Shown here one piece after another: positions 25,381-32,895 of a stretch of 64,000 nt of DNA. Numbering within the stretch: position 1 is the stretch's first letter; the number at the start of each line of letters is the position of its first letter. The stretch covers positions 1 through 64,000 of the forward strand of contig NZ_JOEY01000025.1 in assembly GCF_000718165.1 (NCBI RefSeq), in the 5' to 3' direction. The DNA is from Streptomyces fulvoviolaceus (GTDB lineage: Bacteria > Actinomycetota > Actinomycetes > Streptomycetales > Streptomycetaceae). The position numbers and the translations under genes were made by a program. Below the pieces are notes generated by a model, which made no database searches, had not been told where the DNA came from, and saw nothing but the letters and a program-made list of their open reading frames with translations.

Positions 25381-25830
25381 ATGCCTCTTGAGGGTGAGTA
25401 CGAGCCCAGCCCCACCGGGTGGGTGCGCGAGCAGGTGGAGTTGTACGAGAGCTCCGGTGGCACCAAGGGGACAACCCTCCGGGAGACGGGGATGCCCGTC
25501 ATCCTGCTGACGACTCGGGGCGTGAAGAGCGGCAAGCTCCGCAAGACGCCGCTGATGCGGGTCGAGCACGAGGGGCGGTACGCGGCGGTCGCCTCGCTGG
25601 GCGGGTCTCCCAAGCATCCGGTCTGGTACTTCAACGTCCAGGCCGATCCCCAGGTGGAGCTGCAGGACGGTCCGGCGAAGCAGGACATGACGGCCCGTGA
25701 GGTCACCGGCGCGGAGAAGGCCGAGTGGTGGGAGCGTGCGGTCGCGGCGTATCCGCCGTACGCCGACTACCAGAAGAAGACGGATCGTGAGATCCCGGTC
25801 TTCGTGCTGGAACCGGCCGAACAGGGCTGA
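25381..25830 (+). CDS. F420-type (Ddn-like) nitroreductase-family oxidoreductase
   Basis: 149 residues of the deazaflavin-dependent nitroreductase family (Ddn of Mycobacterium). The family's hallmark is [26 protein letters not shown], with the PLMR-type loop binding F420 phosphate, and [18 protein letters not shown] completes the barrel. It probably reduces a quinone or nitro compound with reduced F420. ATG 25381 is the first codon after a stop-rich leader. A good terminator follows at 25911-25941, inside the end of the converging gene. Confidence 0.92.
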   Translation: MPLEGEYEPSPTGWVREQVELYESSGGTKGTTLRETGMPVILLTTRGVKSGKLRKTPLMRVEHEGRYAAVASLGGSPKHPVWYFNVQADPQVELQDGPAKQDMTAREVTGAEKAEWWERAVAAYPPYADYQKKTDREIPVFVLEPAEQG

Positions 25831-25906
25831 ATCCGGCCTCGAAAGCACCGCGGAAAAATTCTTTTTTTCGGGACGCATGAACCGGTGTTCGCCGGGCACC
25901 CGTGCG

Positions 25907-26899
25907 TCAGGCCCCGCCGCGCTCCCCCGTCGCGGCGGGGCTTTCTTGTGCCTCGTTCGCGTGCCGGTCGGTCACGTCGAGGAAGATCTCCCCGGCCTCG
26001 GGGACGGTACGGGCGATGGACCGCTTGATCCGGACGGCGACCTCCTCGACGTGCTCGCTGTCCAGCCCCGGCATGAGATCGATCCGGGCGGCCACCAGGT
26101 CCGAGTCCAGCCCCATCTTCATCGTGAACAGCGCTTCCACGCTGTCGATCTCGGGCTGTGCCTCCAGCAGCTCCCGGATCCGGCCGCTCGCCTCCGGGTC
26201 GGCGGCCTCCCCGATCAGCTGTCCCATGGCCTCGCGCCCGAGCCGGTAGGCCACGTAGACGAGCAGCGCGCCGATCCCCAGCGAGGCGGACGCCTCCCAC
26301 ACGACCTGTCCGGTGATCATGTGCAGCGCCATGCCGATCATGGCCAGGGTCACGCCGAGCACCGCCGTGCCGTCCTCGGCGACGACCGTACGCAGGGCCG
26401 GATCCCGCGCGCCCTCCGAGGCTCCCCCCTGCCGGTGCACCTGGTGCAGGGCCCGCACCAGGGAGATCCCCTCGGCGAGGAAGGCGACGCCCAGCACGAT
26501 CAGGCCCGCCACATAGCCGCTGAACTTCTCCTCGGCGCCGTTCCTGAGGGCCTCGACGCCCTGGAAGAAGGAGAAGCAACCGCCCATGACGAAGATCACG
26601 ACGGCCGCGAGCAGCGACCAGAAGAACCGCTCCTTGCCGTAGCCGAAGGGGTGGCGCCGGTCCGCGGGGCGGCGGCTGCGGCGCAGCGCGGCCAGCAGGA
26701 AGACCTCGTTGAGGCTGTCGGCCACCGAGTGCGCGGCCTCCGACAGCAGTGCGGGCGATCCCGCGAAGAGCCCGCCGACGGCCTTGGCGGCCGCGATCAC
26801 GAGGTTGGCCGTGAGCGCCACCAGCACGGTGACGCGTGTCCTCCGGTCCGCCTGGCTGCTGCCGGACGCGCCGTTCGTGTTCGTGGATGTCCCGCTCAC
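25907..26899 (-). CDS. Cation diffusion facilitator (CDF) family transporter
   Basis: 330 residues. Six membrane helices with the CDF motif LLSEAAHSVADSLNEVFLL (metal-binding His/Asp), GKERFFWSLLAAV, and a second AEDGTAVLGV-type site. The C-terminal cytoplasmic domain is a ferredoxin-like fold (VEALFTMKMGLDSDLVAARIDLM). It exports divalent metals such as Zn2+ or Fe2+ in exchange for protons. ATG 26899. The 3' end contains a terminator for the opposite gene. The gene is alone, with no metal-responsive regulator beside it. Confidence 0.93.
   Translation of the reverse strand: MSGTSTNTNGASGSSQADRRTRVTVLVALTANLVIAAAKAVGGLFAGSPALLSEAAHSVADSLNEVFLLAALRRSRRPADRRHPFGYGKERFFWSLLAAVVIFVMGGCFSFFQGVEALRNGAEEKFSGYVAGLIVLGVAFLAEGISLVRALHQVHRQGGASEGARDPALRTVVAEDGTAVLGVTLAMIGMALHMITGQVVWEASASLGIGALLVYVAYRLGREAMGQLIGEAADPEASGRIRELLEAQPEIDSVEALFTMKMGLDSDLVAARIDLMPGLDSEHVEEVAVRIKRSIARTVPEAGEIFLDVTDRHANEAQESPAATGERGGA
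25911..25946 (+). terminator. Rho-independent terminator within the end of the CDF gene
   Basis: GCCCCGCCGCG (25911-25921) and CGCGGCGGGGC (25931-25941) form an 11-base perfect stem followed by TTTCTT. It terminates rightward transcripts from the F420-type gene and lies within the last codons of the opposing CDF gene. Confidence 0.8.
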
Positions 26900-26994
26900 C
26901 TTCGCCGACTGCCCCTGTCGCCACGGCTCACACCGTGCCGTCGGCCGAAAACGGGGAACGCGTGCACCAGGGCAGCCGTATCCGAGGAGGAAGC

Positions 26995-28014
26995 ATGGGC
27001 AGCCGGGACGACGGCAACAAGGCGTACGGCCGGAAGGCGTTCAAGCGGTCGAAGAGCCACTTCACGGACCGGATCACCGCGGACGGCCGAGGCGGCCGGC
27101 CGGTGGAGGCCGGCCGCTACCGTCTGGTGGTCAGCCGCGCCTGTCCGTGGGCGAGCCGGGCGGTGATCTCGCGGCGGCTGCTCGGCCTGGACGACGCGCT
27201 GTCCCTCGCTGTCGCCGATCCGATCCAGGACGACCGCAGCTGGCGCTTCACCCTGGACCCGGACGGCCGCGACCCGGTCCTCGGCATCCGTTACCTCAGC
27301 GAGGCGTACGACAAGCGGGAAACCGGCTACCCGGGCGGAGTGAGCGTGCCCGCGATCGTGGACGTGCCCACCGGCAGGCTGGTCACCAACGACTACCAGC
27401 AGCTCACGCTCGACCTCGCCACCGAGTGGAGGGCCCTGCACCGGGACGGGGCGCCCTACCTGTATCCGCGGGCGCTGCGCGACGAGATCGACATGGTGAT
27501 GGCGGACGTCTACGAGGACGTCAACAACGGCGTGTACCGGGCGGGCTTCGCCACGGACCAGGAGGAGTACGAGGCCGCGTGCGCGGGCGTCTTCCGGCGG
27601 CTCGACCTGTTGACGCCCCGGCTGGCCCGGCAGCGCTACCTCGTCGGGGACACGATCACCGAGGCGGACATCCGGCTGTTCACCACCCTGGTCCGCTTCG
27701 ACGCCGTGTACCACGGCCACTTCAAGTGCAACCGCTGGAAGCTGACGGAGAACGAGGTGCTGTGGGCGTACGCCCGCGACCTCTACCAGACGCCGGGTTT
27801 CGGTGACACGGTCGACTTCGACCACATCAAGCGGCACTACCACCAGGTGCACACCGGCATCAATCCGACCGGCATCGTCCCGCTCGGCCCGGACCTGTCC
27901 GGCTGGCTGACCCCGCATCACCGGGAGGAGCTGGGCGGCCGGCCGTTCGGGGACGGGACGCCTCCCGGGCCGGTGCCCGCGGCCGAGGAGGTTCCGGCGC
28001 GGGGACGGCCCTGA
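26995..28014 (+). CDS. Glutathionyl-hydroquinone-reductase-like (Xi-class GST) protein
   Basis: 339 residues. It has the YqjG/ECM4 landmarks: active-site Cys in SRACPWASR, VPAIVDVPTGRLVTND near the thioredoxin half, and the helical C-terminal domain with YEDVNNGVYRAGFA, FDAVYHGHFKCNRW and HYHQVHTGINPTGIVPLGP. Xi-class GSTs reduce glutathionyl-hydroquinones. Streptomyces makes mycothiol rather than glutathione, so the thiol partner here is probably mycothiol. ATG 26995 follows GAGGAGGAAGC. The DUF4235 gene begins 19 bases after its end. Confidence 0.93.
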   Translation: MGSRDDGNKAYGRKAFKRSKSHFTDRITADGRGGRPVEAGRYRLVVSRACPWASRAVISRRLLGLDDALSLAVADPIQDDRSWRFTLDPDGRDPVLGIRYLSEAYDKRETGYPGGVSVPAIVDVPTGRLVTNDYQQLTLDLATEWRALHRDGAPYLYPRALRDEIDMVMADVYEDVNNGVYRAGFATDQEEYEAACAGVFRRLDLLTPRLARQRYLVGDTITEADIRLFTTLVRFDAVYHGHFKCNRWKLTENEVLWAYARDLYQTPGFGDTVDFDHIKRHYHQVHTGINPTGIVPLGPDLSGWLTPHHREELGGRPFGDGTPPGPVPAAEEVPARGRP

Positions 28015-28032
28015 CCGACGAAGGAGACGTAC

Positions 28033-28344
28033 GTGAGCAAGAAGAGGAACAAGAAGAAGCTGAAGCTCCCCCTCGCCTACAAGCCTCTGGGTTTCGTGCT
28101 GGGCTGGTCGAGCGGTGCGCTGGCGGGGCTCGCCTTCCGCAAGACGTGGATGGCGATACGGCACGAGGAGGACGCGCCCGACGCGCTGGACCGGGACCGC
28201 GGCTGGGGGGAGATCCTGCTGGCCGCCGCGGTCCAGGGTGCCCTCTTCGCCGTGGTGCGCAGTGCCGTGGACCGCACGGGTGCGAAGGTCGTCGAGCGCC
28301 AGACCGGTGTCTGGCCGGCCGATGACACGGGCGGCCAGGACTGA
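28033..28344 (+). CDS. DUF4235 small membrane-associated protein
   Basis: 103 residues with a strongly basic start (KKRNKKKLKL), a membrane segment (LGFVLGWSSGALAGLAFRKTW) and a second hydrophobic part (LLAAAVQGALFAVVRSAVD), the pattern of DUF4235. GTG 28033 follows GAAGGAGACGTAC. Probably in an operon with the preceding GST-like gene; function unknown. Confidence 0.9.
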   Translation: MSKKRNKKKLKLPLAYKPLGFVLGWSSGALAGLAFRKTWMAIRHEEDAPDALDRDRGWGEILLAAAVQGALFAVVRSAVDRTGAKVVERQTGVWPADDTGGQD

Positions 28345-28359
28345 ACGGATCCACCCGTC

Positions 28360-28752
28360 TCAGGCCGGCTTGGGGGCCGTCGACGTGACGAGGCGCAGGG
28401 TGAAGGAGTGGCCCGCCGGGTCGGCGTAACCGCGTTCCTCGAACGGACCGGAGGCGTCCTCCCTCTCCAGCGGACGCCCGCCGAGCTCCACCACCTTGCG
28501 CTCCGCCGCGTCCAGGTCGTCCACCACGAAGTCCAGGTGGGCCTGGAGCGAGTTCTCCGCGCGCGGCCAGCTCGGCGGTGTCGCGTTCGCGTCACGGCGG
28601 AACGCCATCCGGATCCCGTCGATGCCCCTGATCTCCACGCGGTTGGCGGTCGCCTCCGTCTCCTCCGCGTCGAGCAACTCCTTGTAGAACACGGCGAGTT
28701 TCTCGGGCTCGACGCAGTCCAGCACGACGGCCCCCGCTTTCACCAGTGCCAT
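28360..28752 (-). CDS. VOC-family (glyoxalase-like) protein
   Basis: 130 residues, paired beta-alpha-beta-beta-beta units (VVLDCVEPEKLAVFYKELLDAE, HLDFVVDDLDAAERKVVELGG, ADPAGHSFTLRLV). It matches the vicinal-oxygen-chelate fold with a partial set of metal ligands, so it may be a resistance or binding protein rather than a true glyoxalase. ATG 28752 follows GGAGACATG context. Converges with DUF4235. A single gene. Confidence 0.88.
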   Translation of the reverse strand: MALVKAGAVVLDCVEPEKLAVFYKELLDAEETEATANRVEIRGIDGIRMAFRRDANATPPSWPRAENSLQAHLDFVVDDLDAAERKVVELGGRPLEREDASGPFEERGYADPAGHSFTLRLVTSTAPKPA

Positions 28753-28828
28753 GTCTCCTCCGAAGGTCCGGGCGCGGGGCGGCGTGCCGCGCAGCCCTCT
28801 ACCTAGCGGATATCCCGGCACGGCCGAT

Positions 28829-29293
28829 TCAGTCGGCGATCAGCCACTCTCCGTCGCGCATCAGCTCGCGGCCCGCGATCTCGTTGGCCTCCCGCCAGGC
28901 CTGCACCCGGAGCGGCCGGACCCGGAAGTACAGGTAGGGCGTGGCGAGTTCGCGGGGGTCGAAGCCGGTCGTGGCGGCGAAGTGGTCGGCCTCCCCCTCG
29001 GCCAGTCCGTCCGCCGTGAGCGTGTCGGCGGTGCCCTCGATCATCACGACGTCGCGGGTGGTCCCGACGCCGAGACGCGCCTTGCCGGTCGTCTTCAGGT
29101 TCCGGCCGGTGGGACTGGCTGCCGGGGTGGCGAGCAGGAGGGCCGAGCCGTCCCAGACGAACGAGAGCGGGACGAGATACGGCACGCCCGAGGCGCCGTC
29201 GGCGGTCGCGACCCAGACGTCCTCGTCGTGCTCGAGGCGGTGCAGGGTGTCCTGCTTGCGCTGTTCGGGCGTACGTGCGGTCGGTGAGGTCAT
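28829..29293 (-). CDS. Pyridoxamine-5-phosphate-oxidase-like flavin/F420 split-barrel protein
   Basis: 154 residues. A split beta-barrel with the family motif TADGASGVPYLVPLSFVWDG at the N-terminus, then LATPAASPTGRNLKTTGKARL (phosphate-binding Arg/Lys) and a late PLRVQAWRE. It resembles the F420-dependent members of the PPOX superfamily. ATG 29293 has GGAGG about 11 bases upstream; an earlier start at 29371 is rejected for lack of a site. It stands next to other small redox proteins of this region. Confidence 0.88.
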   Translation of the reverse strand: MTSPTARTPEQRKQDTLHRLEHDEDVWVATADGASGVPYLVPLSFVWDGSALLLATPAASPTGRNLKTTGKARLGVGTTRDVVMIEGTADTLTADGLAEGEADHFAATTGFDPRELATPYLYFRVRPLRVQAWREANEIAGRELMRDGEWLIAD

Positions 29294-29687
29294 CGTCGGG
29301 CAGCCTCCGGATGGACGCCGTATCAACAGGCGTGTCGTCAGCGGACGTTGTCGGTGCGAACCGTGCGACACGCGACCCTACCTGGCGCGACGTCATCTCG
29401 CGTAGCACGCACGGGACGCGGCGACACGCCGGTGCCCGCTGCGCCCACGGACACCCCTGGCACAGGCGACAGGCGCGCGAGTGTACGCAGCTCAAGTGGC
29501 ATGTGCAGTAACCCAGATCACGACCAGGTCACGGTGTAGATCATTTACGCTCTGGGCAGCCTCGTACCGCTTCTAGGTTCAACTTTCGACCACCAAAGCC
29601 CAGTTCGAGTGCGCGGGGGCCGTCTCGACGGCCGCCTGTTTAGCAGGGCCGGGGGGACCCTGCGGTTCGTCTCCCGAAAGGAAGCGC
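29294..29687. other. Intergenic region upstream of the broken terpene synthase
   Basis: 394 bases with no gene on either strand. The second half is AT-richer than its surroundings and carries GATCACGACCAGGTCACG- and TAGATCATTTACG-like sequence at about 29515-29550, then a GGGCAG...CTTCTAGG stretch. It probably held the terpene synthase promoter. No operator was clearly defined. Confidence 0.45.
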
Positions 29688-30058
29688 ATGCCTCAGGACG
29701 TCACGTTCGACCTCCCCTTCGACGCCCCCGTCAGCAGACATCTGGAGTACGCCCAAGAGCGCCATCTGTGCCGGATCCGGAACATGGTCCTGGTCCGCAG
29801 CCAGACCGGGGTTCGAGGAGTACAGGTCATGGGACCTGCCGCAGGCCGCCGCCCGCACCTACCCACACGCCTCGGCCGACGACATGGCCGTCCTGATGAA
29901 GCGGTTCTCCCAGCCCTTCCTCTTCGACGACCAGTTCGACGCCAACCAGCCGGACCGCATGGCCGAGGTGGCGCGTGAGCTCTTCGTCGCCCCGCTGGGC
30001 CCCGCGGGCAGCAGGCATCGAGTGCCCTGCCCCATCGAAACAAGGCAGGCGGTTACAT
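29688..30058 (+). pseudogene. Avermitilol-synthase-like terpene cyclase, N-terminal fragment with frameshift
   Basis: ATG 29688 follows AAAGGAAG and opens a class I terpene cyclase (MPQDVTFDLPFDAPVSRHLE, then RNMVLVRSQTG). At the G run 29808-29811 one extra G shifts the frame. The correct continuation is FEEYRSWDLPQAAARTYPHA and the Asp-rich metal motif FLFDDQFD, followed by VARELFVAPLGPAGS and CPIETRQ near 30050. This is close to what I recall of S. avermitilis avermitilol synthase, and stops at about residue 120 of some 335. The C-terminal part of such an enzyme is found at 32652. The extra G could be a sequencing error, but the loss of the middle is not. Confidence 0.8.
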
Positions 30059-30088
30059 CTCCGTGGAGATCACATGGGGGAACCCATG

Positions 30089-30250
30089 TAGCAGATGGTC
30101 CGGACGTCCCCGGGCAAGCTCCAGCCGATCGGGCATACGGGGCGGCTGACGTTGGATCCTCTGGCCTTCCTGGAGCGGCAGCGCACCTCGGATCCTGCGG
30201 TCGCGCTGCGCCTGACGGGCCGCGAGTGCTTCCTGATCAACACAGCTGAG
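30089..30250 (+). pseudogene. Possible N-terminal fragment of a cytochrome P450
   Basis: In one frame from 30095 the translation reads SPGKLQPIGHTGRLTLDPL, AFLERQRTSDPAVALRL and CFLINTAE, matching the membrane-proximal start of actinobacterial P450s (PxGxLPxxGH ... DPLAFL ... VxLRLG). After about 30250 the similarity is lost, although the frame stays open to 30412. On the opposite strand 30053-30481 is also open but I recognise nothing in it. The rest of the 30059-30528 gap holds no identifiable gene. A P450 beside a terpene cyclase is the usual arrangement for terpene tailoring. Confidence 0.45.
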
Positions 30251-30528
30251 TCTGCCGTGGACGAGCGGACCGCCACGTTCGAGAACCGAGCGGGCGCAGG
30301 GCAGTTCGTCCTCGTAGGGCAGGTGGGCGACCCGCTCCACTTCCTCGGCCGTCAACGCAGCAGTCGTGCCCCTCGCGGTCGTTCGCAGCAGGAGCCGGAG
30401 CCGGTCGCGTGAGTCCGGCTGTTCGGCGAGGCCGTCGCGGAAGGCACAGAAGATTCTCGGACACGATCGGCCAACATCCACGGTCGATCGATTCCGTTGT
30501 CATGGCCATAACTTGATGGGAAACCGGT

Positions 30529-32259
30529 GTGAAATCTCGAATCGCAGGTGCCGTTCCGACGGCGTCCGCCAACAGCTCGATCCCGGCGCAGCCAAGCGCC
30601 CAGCTCCAGCCCACGGATGCGGGGAACACCCTGGCCCGCCTCTTGGCGAAACGCATCAATGGGAGCACGGAGCAGTACCGAAGGTCCCAGAACGCCGCTC
30701 GACAGCGGCTGGACGCATTCGGATCCCCCCACTACAGCACCACGCTGCGGGTGGAGGGAGCCTTCCACCTGGCGCAGCCCGCGTTCCTCCCGCCCGACGA
30801 GGCGGGCTACGCCAGGTTGAGGCACCTCGACACCAGCCTGCGCATGATCGAAGCAGCCTTCCCCCAGGTCAGCACCGATATCGAGGTCTGCCGACTGACC
30901 TGCCTGATGCTGGAAGGGGCTTGGCGGAGCCGGGCACTCACCCCGCCGCGCGAGGAGGAGCAGACGACCGTCTGCACCTGCCCGCTGTGCCTTCGCATAC
31001 CCACGCCCCCCGCACGCACGCTGGATGACTACCGTTGGCGACAGAGCGCCGGTCGTCCCCTCACCGTCAAGACCTGGCCGTACCGCCGGGAACTCGACAG
31101 CGTCCTGACCGGTGGATGGTCCTGGACCCGGCAGATGAACGACCTTGAACGGGACATAGGCCACCGCCACCGCTTCGAGGACGACATCCTCGTCTTCCAC
31201 GAATACAAACGCGTGATCGACACCATCGATACAACACGCCTCACCCAACACGTCGAAGGCCGCTTGGCCGAGAACTTCAGCACCAACAGCGCACGGGCCC
31301 TGGTCAGCGGACTCTTCTCAGCCCATAAGCGATCCGTCGACGAGTACTGGCTCCAGCAGCACGCCTCGGGCAGTGTCACGCTCCCCCAGACCAGCCCGCT
31401 CAACCAGAGCACCTACTCAGCCCTGCAGATGCTGGACTGCCTGTTCTGGCACGTCGCACCCGACACCGAACTCTGGCAGGAAGAAAACCTCGCCTCCCTG
31501 CTGCTGTGCCGCGTCATCGACGACATGACCGACGTACGAGCCGACGCCCTCACCGGTGAGATCAGCAACTTCTGGCTCGCCGAGATGCCCACCCACACCA
31601 AGGCCCTCTACGCCGCCTGCGCCATAGCCATCGTCAAGTACGGCTGCATGCCCGAGGCGCATGACCCGATGTGGAACACCTGGCTGATGACCACCACGGT
31701 CGTCTGGATGGGGCTCACGGGCCGCCACGCCCTGTGGTTCGACGGCATCACCCAGGGCCTCCCCCCGGCCGAGGCGTGCCCGCTGTGCGACCTGCAGCCC
31801 AACGCATGCAGCGGCATCCTCACCGAGGGCACCACCCTCACCATCGCCCCACGGCCCACCGCACCGGCACTGAGCACCCGGACCGCCGAGCTGTCCGCAC
31901 GCTGCCGAGCCCAATACCCCGAGACATGGCCCCTCTTCGACACCGAGCTCCATGCCTTCGAAGCACTGCACGGCCCCTGGCACGGCAACATCGACAGCAC
32001 ATGGGAGATCTTGCGCCGCACCTACATCGCCGCCGTGGAGGCATCCAGGTCCGCACCGTCCCCGGCCCGCGCTCGTGAAGTCCAACAGGACTCCGGCGTA
32101 GTCGGATCGGAGAAGTTCCACACCCTGCACCACCCTGAGACCGGGCGGGAAGACACGGCACTGCTCGCCTACATGTTCGCCGGCGCCCACCCGCATTTCC
32201 TCTGGAACGCCACGGGATACCGTCCCACGGGCGTCGAAGGCGACTGGCTCGACGGCTGA
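30529..32259 (+). CDS. Unrecognised 576-residue protein with class I isoprenoid-synthase-like Asp motif
   Basis: I do not recognise this protein. It is 576 codons with a consistent G/C third-position bias, so it is a real gene. It is soluble and largely helical by eye. Two cysteine clusters stand out: C149-x-C151-x2-C154 (TVCTCPLCLR) and C417-x2-C420-x6-C427 (CPLCDLQPNAC). Residues 328-339 read RVIDDMTDVRAD, a DDxxDxxxD block followed by LTGEISNFWL. This resembles the second Asp-rich motif of class I isoprenoid synthases or the UbiA motif, but there is no first motif and no membrane helices of the UbiA kind. The start is GTG 30529 after an in-frame stop at 30514, with only a weak GGGAA upstream. 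It is enclosed by the two halves of a broken terpene cyclase, so a terpenoid link is suggested by context alone. Confidence 0.75.
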   Translation: MKSRIAGAVPTASANSSIPAQPSAQLQPTDAGNTLARLLAKRINGSTEQYRRSQNAARQRLDAFGSPHYSTTLRVEGAFHLAQPAFLPPDEAGYARLRHLDTSLRMIEAAFPQVSTDIEVCRLTCLMLEGAWRSRALTPPREEEQTTVCTCPLCLRIPTPPARTLDDYRWRQSAGRPLTVKTWPYRRELDSVLTGGWSWTRQMNDLERDIGHRHRFEDDILVFHEYKRVIDTIDTTRLTQHVEGRLAENFSTNSARALVSGLFSAHKRSVDEYWLQQHASGSVTLPQTSPLNQSTYSALQMLDCLFWHVAPDTELWQEENLASLLLCRVIDDMTDVRADALTGEISNFWLAEMPTHTKALYAACAIAIVKYGCMPEAHDPMWNTWLMTTTVVWMGLTGRHALWFDGITQGLPPAEACPLCDLQPNACSGILTEGTTLTIAPRPTAPALSTRTAELSARCRAQYPETWPLFDTELHAFEALHGPWHGNIDSTWEILRRTYIAAVEASRSAPSPARAREVQQDSGVVGSEKFHTLHHPETGREDTALLAYMFAGAHPHFLWNATGYRPTGVEGDWLDG

Positions 32260-32288
32260 CGCCTCAATCCTGTTCAGAAACCCGGTAG

Positions 32289-32651
32289 ATGGTGGTGGGG
32301 ACGCCTGCACCTTGCCCGCACGCTCGGAGAACCACCCGTCCTGTTCGCGCTCACCGGCCCCAAGGCCGACGAACGCGAGACACCGCGCGACACCGCACCC
32401 GAGGTCGAAGCCACCCATCCACGGCGGACAATCATCGGCGACCAGAACTACTTCGACCACGAGTTCGAGCACGACTTCACCGGCCGTGAGCTGGTCTTGC
32501 TGCGGCCGGCCCGCAAGGGGGAACCCGAACGGGCCGGATCGCGCCTGTTCAAACCGCTCCGACGGACCATCGAATCGATCAACCGGACCTTCAAGGGCCG
32601 GCTCGACCTGAAACGACGCAGCGGCAGGAGCCCTGCCGGAGTCGGCGTCCG
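32289..32651 (+). mobile_element. IS982-type transposase remnant
   Basis: One frame reads RLHLARTLGEPPVLFALTGP, KADERETP, then GDQNYFDHEFEHDF, ELVLLRPARKGEPERAGSRL, FKPLRRTIESINRTFKGRLD and LKRRSGRSP. This is the C-terminal half of IS982-family transposases (RPARK, LKPLRxxIESVNxTFKGQLDLE). No start codon and no N-terminal catalytic Asp residues are present, so it is dead. It abuts the C-terminal terpene cyclase fragment and is a likely agent of the rearrangement. Confidence 0.75.
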
Positions 32652-32825
32652 CGTCCTGACGAGCGGGAGGAGGTGCGGATGGGCGTGGAGGACATCCAGC
32701 ACTGGGTCAACGGCACCTACGAGTGGGCCCTGACCACCGGCCGCTGCGCCACCGCCGAGGAGGACCCGGCGCCCACGGCCGAACTCCCCGGACGCGGCTC
32801 GGTGGACGACCTGCTGAGCGTGTGA
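32652..32825 (+). pseudogene. Avermitilol-synthase-like terpene cyclase, C-terminal fragment
   Basis: The frame ending at the TGA 32823-32825 reads DEREEVRMGVEDIQHWVNG, TYEWALTTGRCATAEE and AELPGRGSVDDLLSV. This is the characteristic C-terminus of bacterial sesquiterpene cyclases (HWIxGNxEWxxxTGRY), and the last ~20 residues match what I recall of avermitilol synthase. An ATG at 32679 with GGGAGGAG upstream could give a 48-residue peptide, but it would be meaningless on its own. The fragment fits the N-terminal one at 29688 as two ends of one gene with ~160 middle residues lost and ~2.6 kb inserted. Confidence 0.75.
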
Positions 32826-32895
32826 GCGACCGCCCGCGCCCCCGCACGGCACTGCCCGGCCGGAAGCCGGCCGGGCAGCGGTCCCCTGGCGTGGT

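Noticed and set aside
22386..25830. A natural-product cluster around the P450, ferredoxin, SnoaL-like and F420-type genes
   Set aside because: No core synthase is present; genes are in separate short units of mixed direction.
32679..32825. A 48-codon gene with a good ribosome site
   Set aside because: Its translation is the C-terminal tail of a terpene cyclase, so it is treated as a gene fragment.
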